A DNA stretch of 6,937 nucleotides from an uncultured Chitinophagaceae bacterium (GTDB lineage Bacteria > Bacteroidota > Bacteroidia > Chitinophagales > Chitinophagaceae), in NCBI GenBank assembly GCA_946885335.1, contig CAMPGG010000189.1, positions 1-6,937 on the forward strand, in the 5' to 3' direction. The stretch's first letter is position 1, and each line of letters begins with the position of its first letter. Under the pieces are notes generated by a model. The model made no database searches. It was not told where the DNA came from and saw nothing but the letters and a program-made list of their open reading frames with translations. Of this stretch, positions 1-5,813 are shown one piece after another. A program made the translations under genes and the position numbers.

Positions 1-859
1 TTTCTTGTATCAATTCTTCAAACGCATTTGAAATCAGCAATTGCCTGTTGCAAATGATGTAGGCACCATTCCTAATCCCCAATCTTTGTGGTCTAACAAT
101 TTGATTATGACCATTTGCAGCAACGGAACAGAGGTAATGACCGCCACAACTCACATTTTCACATTTATAATCCCATTGTGATAAGCCATGATAATAAGTG
201 TCAGTAAACACTCGGATCATAGAATCAGGTTTTTGTCCAAAAATTAATAGTAAAGTGGTAAGCAAAATAATTACAGGCAAACAACAAATGAATATCACAG
301 GATATTTCCAAACTGGTTGCAGGTTTAAAATTTTCCAGGCAAATTTTTCAAAAGTATTTTTCGGATTAAATTTTTGTTCCTGCGAATAAACGATCAGCTT
401 TCTTTGATTTTTTACCAGCATCAGTATGCCTAATAAAATAATTGGAACATTACCACCTAACGCCAAAGCAAATGAATTTGTATGGATGCCAATAACAATA
501 TTGAGCATGATACCGATAAGTAATAAAACATTTAAGATTATTTCAAAAACAGGTGAGGCAATGCCCTTTCGATAACTGGAATAAAAATAAGCAAACAGGG
601 ATAGTGTAATTAATACGAGTAAGCTAAGTTGATGATCCGGGGAGAATGCAACTTCACTACAGCAATCCTGTGAACGATTGAAATTACCAATTCCGTATGC
701 AAACGGTAAAATAATCAGGGAAATGATTTCAACAATTTTTAAAAGAACTTTTTTAATTATACCGCTTCCCGTAAACAAAAAACTAAAAAATTCAATGAAA
801 ACAATAATGCCAGAAAATGCGATTATGAAAAGTATCAGGTAGTATGGTAGAAAATCCAT
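1..859 (-). CDS. Multi-pass membrane protein, probable DUF6688 family (3' end beyond window)
   Basis: An open frame of 286 codons runs from ATG at 857-859 to the left edge without a stop, so the C-terminus is missing. An in-frame stop lies 24 codons upstream with no other ATG or GTG between, which fixes the start. There are about six hydrophobic segments, roughly residues 5-30, 37-57, 78-95, 103-125, 130-150 and 187-208. A non-membrane tail follows with a Cys/His cluster, C233-x4-C238-G-G-H241-x2-C244, then H251 and C270 in an IICNRQLL motif and the conserved-looking SNAFEELIQE. From memory this tail matches the DUF6688 family of Bacteroidota, whose function is unknown. The clustered Cys and His residues could bind a metal, but that is inference. 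A paired CC occurs at 66-67. The gene is 88 bp from the epoxide hydrolase stop and may have its own promoter in that gap. The reading frame is certain; the family name is moderately sure. Confidence 0.75.
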   Translation of the reverse strand, partial: MDFLPYYLILFIIAFSGIIVFIEFFSFLFTGSGIIKKVLLKIVEIISLIILPFAYGIGNFNRSQDCCSEVAFSPDHQLSLLVLITLSLFAYFYSSYRKGIASPVFEIILNVLLLIGIMLNIVIGIHTNSFALALGGNVPIILLGILMLVKNQRKLIVYSQEQKFNPKNTFEKFAWKILNLQPVWKYPVIFICCLPVIILLTTLLLIFGQKPDSMIRVFTDTYYHGLSQWDYKCENVSCGGHYLCSVAANGHNQIVRPQRLGIRNGAYIICNRQLLISNAFEELIQE

Positions 860-913
860 AGGGCAGGTTTTCGGGCGATGAAGTTGAAAAATAAGTTTTA
901 AATGATTATCCAG

Positions 914-944
914 GTAAAATACTACAGCCTTTTAAGAAACCAAA
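914..944 (-). promoter_or_regulatory. Possible promoter for the DUF6688-like gene
   Basis: On the minus strand a TTTG (complement of 941-944) is followed by exactly 19 bases and then TATTTTAC (complement of 914-921). This resembles the Bacteroidota pattern TTTG-N19-TAnnTTTG, but the last two bases of the -7 box do not match. It lies just after the epoxide hydrolase stop and about 55 bp before the ATG at 859. The evidence is motif only. Read-through from the upstream operon is the alternative, because no terminator hairpin is visible in the gap. Confidence 0.28.
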
Positions 945-947
945 ATA

Positions 948-2081
948 TCAAGCATCAACAATATTTCTGAAAAACCTGTAAATATCTTCGCTTAATAATT
1001 GGGGTTGTTCTACAGCAGGGAAATGACCACCTGCAGGAAAATCAGACCAATGTATAATATTGAAACCTCTTTCAATAAATTTCCGGGGCGGAAATGGTTC
1101 TTCATATTTGAAACGTGCAATACCAACCGGGACATTGATCATTGAATTTTTTTCCAATTTGAGTGGAAATTTACTGTTCTCGTTGTATAGCCTCACAGAT
1201 GAATGAATAGTTTCGGTAACCCAATACAGGGTGACGTTTGAAAGCAATTCATCCTTGGTAAAAATGTTTTCTATTTGTCCTTTGCAATCGGACCAGCCAT
1301 GCATTTTTTCAATGATCCATGCGCATAATGCAACAGGGGAATCATTTAAACCATAAGCTAAGGTTAGCGGTTTAGTTTTTTGCTGGTGAGAATAGCCACC
1401 TTCTTTTGCATACCAGTTTTCTTCAGACTTGAAATAAAGCATTTCCTCCTCTGAAAACTTTTCACTTTTGGCCAGGACAGGTTGATAATTACCCGGGATA
1501 TAATTAAGATGCAAACCCAAAACATGTTTTGGATATTTTAATGCCAGGGCCGAAGATACGCCTGCACCAAAGTCGCCACCCTGCAAACCAAATGTGGAAT
1601 AACCCAGTTTCGTCATCAGCCTAAACCAAATGTCTGCCATGAAAGAAGTATTACAACCCGGATGAATTATTTTTTCAGAGAATCCAAATCCCATTATGGA
1701 TGGGATCACCAAATCAAATGACAACTCTTTATTCTCTGTTAACAACGGAACCAGTTTCATTATTTCCAAAAAAGACGAGGGCCAGCCATGTGTAATGATA
1801 AGAGGAATGGATCTTTTTCCTTTTCCTTTTACATGCACAAAATGCACATTGTACCCATCTATTTCCGCAATATAATTTTCATAGCTGTTGATCTGCATTT
1901 CCGTTTTCCGCCAGTCGAATGATGTTTGCCAATAGCCAGCTAATTCTTTCATGTATGTAAGATCCGCACCATAACTCCAGCCGGAATTTTCTATCGCATC
2001 CGGCCATCTTGTTTGGCGAATCCGCCTCAACATATCATTCAATACTTCCTGCTCAATATGAATGGTGAAAGGTCTTATCAT
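948..2081 (-). CDS. Epoxide hydrolase, microsomal (EHN-domain) type, alpha/beta-hydrolase fold
   Basis: The 377-residue protein likely hydrolyses epoxides to diols through an ester intermediate on an aspartate, in the cytoplasm (no signal peptide). Residues 1 to about 105 resemble the epoxide hydrolase N-terminal domain (RPFTIHI start, RIRQTRWPD, WRKTEMQINSYENY). The alpha/beta-hydrolase core follows: oxyanion-hole HGWP at 98-101, nucleophile elbow QGGDFG at 167-172 with D170, and GGHFPAVEQP with catalytic H353. By comparison with mammalian microsomal epoxide hydrolase, the charge-relay acid is probably E327 and the ring-opening tyrosines Y230 (GYSHQQ) and Y299 (RLYNEN); this mapping is from memory. 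The length is usual for bacterial members, which lack the mammalian membrane anchor. Its ATG overlaps the stop of the heme lipoprotein gene (ATGA), so it is last in a tight run and probably translationally coupled. Natural substrate is unknown; other hydrolase activities in this fold cannot be excluded. Confidence 0.92.
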   Translation of the reverse strand: MIRPFTIHIEQEVLNDMLRRIRQTRWPDAIENSGWSYGADLTYMKELAGYWQTSFDWRKTEMQINSYENYIAEIDGYNVHFVHVKGKGKRSIPLIITHGWPSSFLEIMKLVPLLTENKELSFDLVIPSIMGFGFSEKIIHPGCNTSFMADIWFRLMTKLGYSTFGLQGGDFGAGVSSALALKYPKHVLGLHLNYIPGNYQPVLAKSEKFSEEEMLYFKSEENWYAKEGGYSHQQKTKPLTLAYGLNDSPVALCAWIIEKMHGWSDCKGQIENIFTKDELLSNVTLYWVTETIHSSVRLYNENSKFPLKLEKNSMINVPVGIARFKYEEPFPPRKFIERGFNIIHWSDFPAGGHFPAVEQPQLLSEDIYRFFRNIVDA

Positions 2082-2686
2082 TTCATATTTTTTTCCATTT
2101 CAATAACCCATAATCCCCGAACCTGGTTTTCGGCATAGCCTGTTGCCTTGTCATCCGGATAAAGCGTATTGATCCTGGAATATGTTTGGGGTAAGATTTC
2201 TTTATTAATTGTGCCATGGCATTGCAGGCACATTTTGTTGGTGATAATGGCATAGTGTCCAACCATCTTTCCATTTATTTCCATTACTACCGGCTTTGGC
2301 TGTTCTCCTTTGGACAGGGTTTCTTTGAAAGCCTTTATATGCGCTGCTTCGTTGCCGTTAGCTAAATTATTTTTGTTCCGTGGTTTATCGCTTACTCTTT
2401 TGATGGAAGCTTTTAACACCTGTGCCATGCTGTCGGTAAGCGGGTATGCCTTTTCATTGCAAAATGCTAATGCCCCTTCTGCGCCTTTTTCATTGATCGC
2501 CTTCATTAAGTTTTTACCTAAAACAGCTTGTGTACTATTGGCAAATCTTAACCCGGTTTCTTCATAGTTTACAATCGTGTCGGCAATAACAGCTTCACCA
2601 TTCCCATCTGCTGTTTCGCTATTTTTGGTTCCGCAACTAAAAAAAATAAATGCACAAAACGAAACAACGATGAATGAAGTTTTCAT
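2078..2686 (-). CDS. Mono-heme c-type lipoprotein, Tll0287-like (DUF3365) domain
   Basis: This 202-residue protein begins with a lipoprotein signal: hydrophobic residues 4-17 and lipobox FFSC with C18 as the predicted lipidated cysteine. It should therefore be exported and anchored on the periplasmic side or at the outer membrane. After a short acidic linker (about 20-42) comes a DUF3365/Tll0287-like domain. Diagnostic parts are LAFCNEKA with C76, the KPRNKNN stretch near 101-107, one heme c motif C153-L-Q-C156-H157-G, and the tail YPDDKATGYAENQVRGLW. The cyanobacterial protein Tll0287 has a PAS-like fold with Cys/His heme ligation, as I recall; C76 is the natural candidate for the equivalent cysteine ligand. 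The role may be heme-based redox or small-ligand sensing, or electron transfer. It sits 49 bp after the OsmC gene and overlaps the epoxide hydrolase start by 4 bp. Family assignment is firm; function is open. Confidence 0.9.
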   Translation of the reverse strand: MKTSFIVVSFCAFIFFSCGTKNSETADGNGEAVIADTIVNYEETGLRFANSTQAVLGKNLMKAINEKGAEGALAFCNEKAYPLTDSMAQVLKASIKRVSDKPRNKNNLANGNEAAHIKAFKETLSKGEQPKPVVMEINGKMVGHYAIITNKMCLQCHGTINKEILPQTYSRINTLYPDDKATGYAENQVRGLWVIEMEKNMK

Positions 2687-2735
2687 GTTATCAATATTTT
2701 AAGATGATGCATGTAGCCAATGCTTTTATAACAGG

Positions 2736-3242
2736 TTAGTTTGTATGCATACTGGTTTTCAGATCAACGCCATTTTTCAAGGTTTGGTAAACAACGCAAT
2801 ACCGTTCGGTCAGTTTTAATAATGATTCTAATTTACCTGGTTCCGCATCCGTTTCAATGCTAAACTGCAAACGGATAGATTTAAAACCCACCGGCACTTC
2901 TTTAGAAACACCTAATGTGCCTTTAAAATCGAGGTCACCTTCTGCGGTTACTGTTCCATTTTTTATGTCAACTTCAATGGCTGTAGCAACAGCATTTAAT
3001 GTAACACCTGCACAGGCAACCAATGCTTCCAGCAACATATCGCCTGAACATGCCAGCAATCCATTTCCCCCGGTTGCAGGATGTAACCCAGCTTCAACAA
3101 CAGCTTTGCCGGTTTCTACTTTGCAGGATATGCCTTCACCAATTTTTCCGGTAGCCTTTAAAGTGATGATAGCAGATGCAGGATCGTTCCTGTATTGATC
3201 TTTTAACGGAGCCTGGATTGATTTTAATTCTGCTGCATTCAT
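2736..3242 (-). CDS. OsmC/Ohr family protein (thiol peroxidase-like)
   Basis: This 168-residue protein has the OsmC fold signature. The first redox cysteine lies in MLLEALVACAGVTL (C77) and the second in LTERYCVVYQTL (C149), the positions of the reactive pair in Ohr and OsmC. Family members reduce organic hydroperoxides using cytoplasmic dithiol donors such as lipoyl proteins. Two more cysteines, C40 and C65 (GLLACSGDML), are present; C65 belongs to a GGNGLLACSGD stretch that I recall from one OsmC subfamily. The proline common after the second catalytic cysteine is valine here, so peroxidase activity is likely but not certain. There is no signal peptide, so it is cytoplasmic. It lies 53 bp after the AhpD-like gene and 49 bp before the heme lipoprotein gene, on the same strand. 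No Shine-Dalgarno is visible; the start gives a normal N-terminus. Confidence 0.9.
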   Translation of the reverse strand: MNAAELKSIQAPLKDQYRNDPASAIITLKATGKIGEGISCKVETGKAVVEAGLHPATGGNGLLACSGDMLLEALVACAGVTLNAVATAIEVDIKNGTVTAEGDLDFKGTLGVSKEVPVGFKSIRLQFSIETDAEPGKLESLLKLTERYCVVYQTLKNGVDLKTSMHTN

Positions 3243-3262
3243 GTTATGCTTTTTAAGGTCTG

Positions 3263-3279
3263 TTGAAATGATCTTTCAA
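3263..3279. repeat. Small inverted repeat between AhpD-like and OsmC genes
   Basis: TTGAAA and TTTCAA form perfect 6-bp arms around a 5-base centre. It could be a weak RNA stem in the intergenic spacer or a protein-binding site ahead of the OsmC gene. It lacks a GC-rich stem and a T-tract, so it is not a terminator. Chance occurrence in AT-rich DNA is quite possible. Confidence 0.25.
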
Positions 3280-3295
3280 TTAAAATAATTTCTTT

Positions 3296-3895
3296 TTAAT
3301 ATGCATGTTTACCAGTTGTCCATCCTTTTTTTTGTAAAAATTTTTCTCCCGATTCGATAGCGCCTTTTTCCATCGCTGTACCCATTGAATCATTCCAGCG
3401 GTTCAAAAAACCGAAGAGAGCAATCACGCCAAGTATTTCAACAATTTCACCATCATCCCAATGCAATCTTAATTTTTCTGCAATATCATCATCAACCGCA
3501 TTTGGAATAGCAGAACTAAGCAAAGCAAATTCTAAAGCAACTTTTTCCGGTTCAGAAAATGCAGGGTGGGTTTTATAATCCCAGATGTTTTCCATTTTTT
3601 CTGCTTCAGCGCCATATCTTTCTGCGGCCCTGATGGTATGCGCCTGGCAATAACGGCAACCTGCTGCATAACTGCTTATAAAGCCGATCATTCTTTTTAA
3701 TGCACTGCTCACCCGGCCTTTATTTTCCATCACGGCTTTATTCAATTCAATAAATGCGTAAGCAATCTGTGGCCGATGATACATTGTTTTTACACTGTTC
3801 GGACAAAAACCCAGCGTTTCATTATAAAATTCAACCAATGATTGCAATGCATGATCATCTTTTTCTGAAGCAGGAGAGACCAATGGTTTTTTCAT
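3296..3895 (-). CDS. Carboxymuconolactone decarboxylase family protein, AhpD-like
   Basis: This 199-residue, all-alpha, cytoplasmic protein carries the CMD/AhpD core around residues 60-130. The key motif is AAGCRYCQAH with C80, C83 and H86, a redox CxxC typical of alkylhydroperoxidase-like members, followed by a helix (TIRAAERYGA). A second conserved-looking stretch is ILGVIALFGFLNRWNDSMGT at 154-173. AhpD proteins reduce peroxides or relay electrons to peroxiredoxins; many relatives have no proven activity. Two differences from classical AhpD are visible: the histidine is three rather than four residues after the second cysteine, and the usual glutamate in the LRELI-like helix is arginine (LKRMI, R68). 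Peroxidase activity is therefore less certain. It is the first gene of the close four-gene run, 166 bp after the M28 peptidase stop. The protein is not a ring-cleavage pathway decarboxylase as far as the context shows. Confidence 0.88.
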   Translation of the reverse strand: MKKPLVSPASEKDDHALQSLVEFYNETLGFCPNSVKTMYHRPQIAYAFIELNKAVMENKGRVSSALKRMIGFISSYAAGCRYCQAHTIRAAERYGAEAEKMENIWDYKTHPAFSEPEKVALEFALLSSAIPNAVDDDIAEKLRLHWDDGEIVEILGVIALFGFLNRWNDSMGTAMEKGAIESGEKFLQKKGWTTGKHAY

Positions 3896-3941
3896 TTCAG
3901 CTATTTGTGTCTTTTGATTTTGTGGAATTTTCTTTGGCTAA

Positions 3942-3949
3942 TGAAGGTA
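3942..3949 (-). promoter_or_regulatory. Possible -7 box for the four-gene run
   Basis: On the minus strand TACCTTCA sits about 47 bp before the AhpD-like ATG and downstream of the peptidase terminator, where a promoter is required. It fits TAnnTTTG at the TA and the first two T positions only. No TTTG element is seen at the expected distance upstream, so the call is weak. Confidence 0.22.
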
Positions 3950-4006
3950 GCAATTCATTTAAAGGAATTATGATCCTGGTAAAAGTTTCAACTGCAGGAT
4001 AGGAAT

Positions 4007-4038
4007 AAAAAAAACCGCGGAAAACTTTTCCGCGGTTT
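4007..4038 (-). terminator. Intrinsic terminator of the M28 peptidase gene
   Basis: The arms 4012-4024 and 4026-4038 are perfectly complementary over 13 bp around a single central base, with a CCGCGG core flanked by A/T pairs. Read on the minus strand, the hairpin is followed by a run of eight T (complement of 4007-4014). It begins about 23 bases after the peptidase stop. This is a textbook rho-independent terminator and separates the peptidase from the downstream four-gene run. In the plus direction the hairpin lacks a proper T-tract. Confidence 0.93.
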
Positions 4039-4061
4039 GGTATATCATGATCTTAAAAACA

Positions 4062-5627
4062 TTAATCAACGCCACCTTTGCGGTTTGGAGATCTTTTTGC
4101 AGGCCATGTTCCCGGTTCATTTCTTCTTTCATTAAAAGGCAATACAATTTTTTCACGATTTGCTTTTTCAGGATCTTCACTGGCCATATAAACCAAAATG
4201 GCGGTTAAAATCGCGTTGCTCCGAACATCATCAAAAACAATTTTATCATAAGTGTCGCGATTGGTGTGCCAGGTATAATTTCCATATGACCAGCTCAGCG
4301 AACTCAGCATAAAAGCAGGAACGCCGGCAGCTACGAAACTTGCATGATCCGATCCGCCACCGCCGGGTGAACCTGGAAACTGTGTTTCAATTCCCCTGCG
4401 GATATCAGCAGGAACCGCTGAAAGCCATCGACCCATAAATTCATATGCATGTAAAAATCCCTGTCCTGAAATATTAGCCACGCGACCGGTACCATTATCC
4501 TGGTTAAACAGTGCCTGTACATTGTCAACAATTTCCGGGTGATCTTCAACAAAGGCCCTTGAACCATTCAAGCCTTGTTCTTCGCTTCCCCAATGACCCA
4601 CTAAGATGGTTCTTTTAGGGTTTGGATAAAATTTCTTCAGGATGCGCATCGCTTCCATCATCACCAACGTTCCGGTTCCATTATCCGTAGCGCCTGTACC
4701 ACCATCCCAGGAATCAAAATGCGCAGATAACATTACATACTCATTTGGTTTTTCAGTTCCTTTAATTTCTGCTACGGTATTAAAAGTAGGAACCATGCCC
4801 AATTCTTTTGAATCTGCTTTTACGCTGATGCGTGGCTGATGACCACTTTCTGCCAGGCGGTATAACATGCCATAATCTTCTAAGGCTAAATCAATTGTTG
4901 GAACTTTTTTGGTATTGGCACCAAATATCTTATTAACACCAAACCCGTTAGACCAGTTGGAGGCAATAATACCGGCAGCGCCTGCATTCTCCAATACAGT
5001 TGCCAATGTCCTGGTATTGTATCCCGTTTTACTGATACGATTGCGCCAGGCTGTATTTTTTTCTTCCTTGTCTTTTTTCATTTTCTCCAGCGATTCTTTT
5101 GTCGCATACTCCTCCCAGTTATATTCCGGCCGGCCTGTTGGTTGCGCCATAGAGATCATCACAAATTTTCCTTTCACCTGTGGCAACCATTTTTGAAATG
5201 CCATTGAATCCAAAACATCTGGTATTACAATTACTTCTGCGGTAACCGTTTTTCCTTTTGTAGATGGGCTCCATGCCAGTTGCATGCCTTCCAAAGATTC
5301 TACCCTTGGGTGCACCATATCAATATGTGTAATGCCTCTTTCCCAGCCACGCCATTCACCCCATTTTTCATTACGTGCATCAATACCCCAGGTTTTATAT
5401 TTGGCAACTGCCCAATCATGCGCATTTTTCATTTGTGGCGTGCCAACGAGTCTTGGGCCAATCAAATCCGTAAGTTCATGCGCCATGTTTTCCAATTGTG
5501 AATTTTCATTGGCTTCTTTAATGATGTTATCCACAACCGGATCTTTCGATTGGGCAATCGCGTAACTACCGGTGATGAACAGGGTAATAAGCAGCAGTGT
5601 ACTGGTTCTTTTTAAAAATGTATTCAT
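4062..5627 (-). CDS. Secreted M28 family zinc metallopeptidase with PA domain
   Basis: This 521-residue peptidase should be exported: positive start (K6, R7), hydrophobic residues 10-24 and a likely signal peptidase I site after AIA (25/26). Residues 40-110 form the N-terminal part of the M28 fold (HELTDLIGPRLVGTPQ). A protease-associated (PA) domain, about 125-270, is interrupted by a charged stretch near 170-200 rich in Lys and Glu. The catalytic part has the complete co-catalytic two-zinc set: H303 (SAHFDS, with D305), D315 (ATDNGTG), general base E349 and ligand E350 (GSEEQG), D377 (NQDNGTG) and H454 (WHTNRDTYDKI). GGGGSDHASF at 422-431 is also typical. It most likely acts as an aminopeptidase or dipeptidase-type exopeptidase in the periplasm or outside. 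It ends in an arginine-rich tail without a recognisable type IX sorting domain. It stands alone, divergent from the thiolase and closed by its own terminator. Confidence 0.95.
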   Translation of the reverse strand: MNTFLKRTSTLLLITLFITGSYAIAQSKDPVVDNIIKEANENSQLENMAHELTDLIGPRLVGTPQMKNAHDWAVAKYKTWGIDARNEKWGEWRGWERGITHIDMVHPRVESLEGMQLAWSPSTKGKTVTAEVIVIPDVLDSMAFQKWLPQVKGKFVMISMAQPTGRPEYNWEEYATKESLEKMKKDKEEKNTAWRNRISKTGYNTRTLATVLENAGAAGIIASNWSNGFGVNKIFGANTKKVPTIDLALEDYGMLYRLAESGHQPRISVKADSKELGMVPTFNTVAEIKGTEKPNEYVMLSAHFDSWDGGTGATDNGTGTLVMMEAMRILKKFYPNPKRTILVGHWGSEEQGLNGSRAFVEDHPEIVDNVQALFNQDNGTGRVANISGQGFLHAYEFMGRWLSAVPADIRRGIETQFPGSPGGGGSDHASFVAAGVPAFMLSSLSWSYGNYTWHTNRDTYDKIVFDDVRSNAILTAILVYMASEDPEKANREKIVLPFNERRNEPGTWPAKRSPNRKGGVD

Positions 5628-5656
5628 TTTTTTACAACTTTTAATTTACAATTTGC

Positions 5657-5664
5657 CGAATATA
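5657..5664 (-). promoter_or_regulatory. Possible -7 box for the M28 peptidase gene
   Basis: On the minus strand TATATTCG lies 29 bp before the peptidase ATG and differs from TAnnTTTG at one base. No TTTG is found at the usual distance upstream. The same bases lie in a small inverted repeat, CGAAT (5657-5661) and ATTCG (5668-5672). Weak motif evidence only. Confidence 0.25.
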
Positions 5665-5740
5665 TACATTCGTAATTTATTCTGGCTACCATTTACTGTT
5701 TATATAAAAATCATTACCCGAAAAATGGCGTTTTACTCAT

Positions 5741-5771
5741 TTTACGCTGACACTAACAATTGTTATCTTTG
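5741..5771 (+). promoter_or_regulatory. Likely promoter of the thiolase gene
   Basis: TATCTTTG at 5764-5771 is an exact match to the Bacteroidota -7 consensus TAnnTTTG. Nineteen bases upstream is TTTA (5741-5744), one base off the TTTG -33 element. The predicted start of transcription is a few bases after 5771, giving a leader of roughly 35 bases before the ATG at 5814. No Shine-Dalgarno precedes the ATG; the leader is A-rich. TTTTAC occurs twice nine bases apart (5731 and 5740), the second copy overlapping the -33 position. Confidence 0.55.
5754..5765. repeat. 12-bp perfect palindrome touching the thiolase -7 box
   Basis: TAACAATTGTTA is its own reverse complement and ends on the first two bases of the TATCTTTG box. 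Position between the -33 and -7 elements is where a repressor site would block transcription. It is an operator candidate by position and symmetry only; palindromes of this length are not very rare in AT-rich DNA. Confidence 0.4.
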
Positions 5772-5813
5772 CACCCCAACAAATATTACTATTCATTTAA
5801 ACGATTGATACAA

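Larger units (their letters stand above)
948..3895 (-). other. Predicted four-gene transcription unit (AhpD-like, OsmC, heme lipoprotein, epoxide hydrolase)
   Basis: Four genes lie on the minus strand with gaps of 53 bp and 49 bp and then a 4-bp overlap. No terminator hairpin is seen between them, while a strong one separates them from the upstream peptidase. Co-transcription is an inference from spacing. The contents suggest handling of peroxides and epoxides, with a heme protein exposed outside the cytoplasm. Confidence 0.65.

Noticed and set aside
198..389. Plus-strand open frame of 63 codons
   Set aside because: It lies wholly antisense to the DUF6688-like membrane protein frame, which is much longer and has convincing protein features.
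860..947. Search for a terminator after the epoxide hydrolase stop
   Set aside because: No hairpin with a following T-run could be found on the minus strand, so read-through into the membrane protein gene remains possible.
3754..4002. Plus-strand open frame spanning the AhpD-like 5' end and its upstream gap
   Set aside because: It is mostly antisense to a well supported gene, has no recognisable domain and covers the expected promoter area.
3968..4180. Minus-strand open frame of 70 codons across the peptidase 3' end
   Set aside because: It is out of frame with the clear M28 C-terminus and runs through the terminator hairpin.
4361..4387. Glycine-rich GGGGS-like stretch in the M28 peptidase, as in an engineered linker
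   Set aside because: GGGGSDH-type sequence is a natural motif near the active site of this peptidase family and sits inside the fold.
5572..5808. Plus-strand open frame of 78 codons ending just before the thiolase start
   Set aside because: It is antisense to the peptidase signal peptide and then covers the divergent promoter region, including the thiolase -33/-7 elements. Composition is AT-driven and no family is recognisable.
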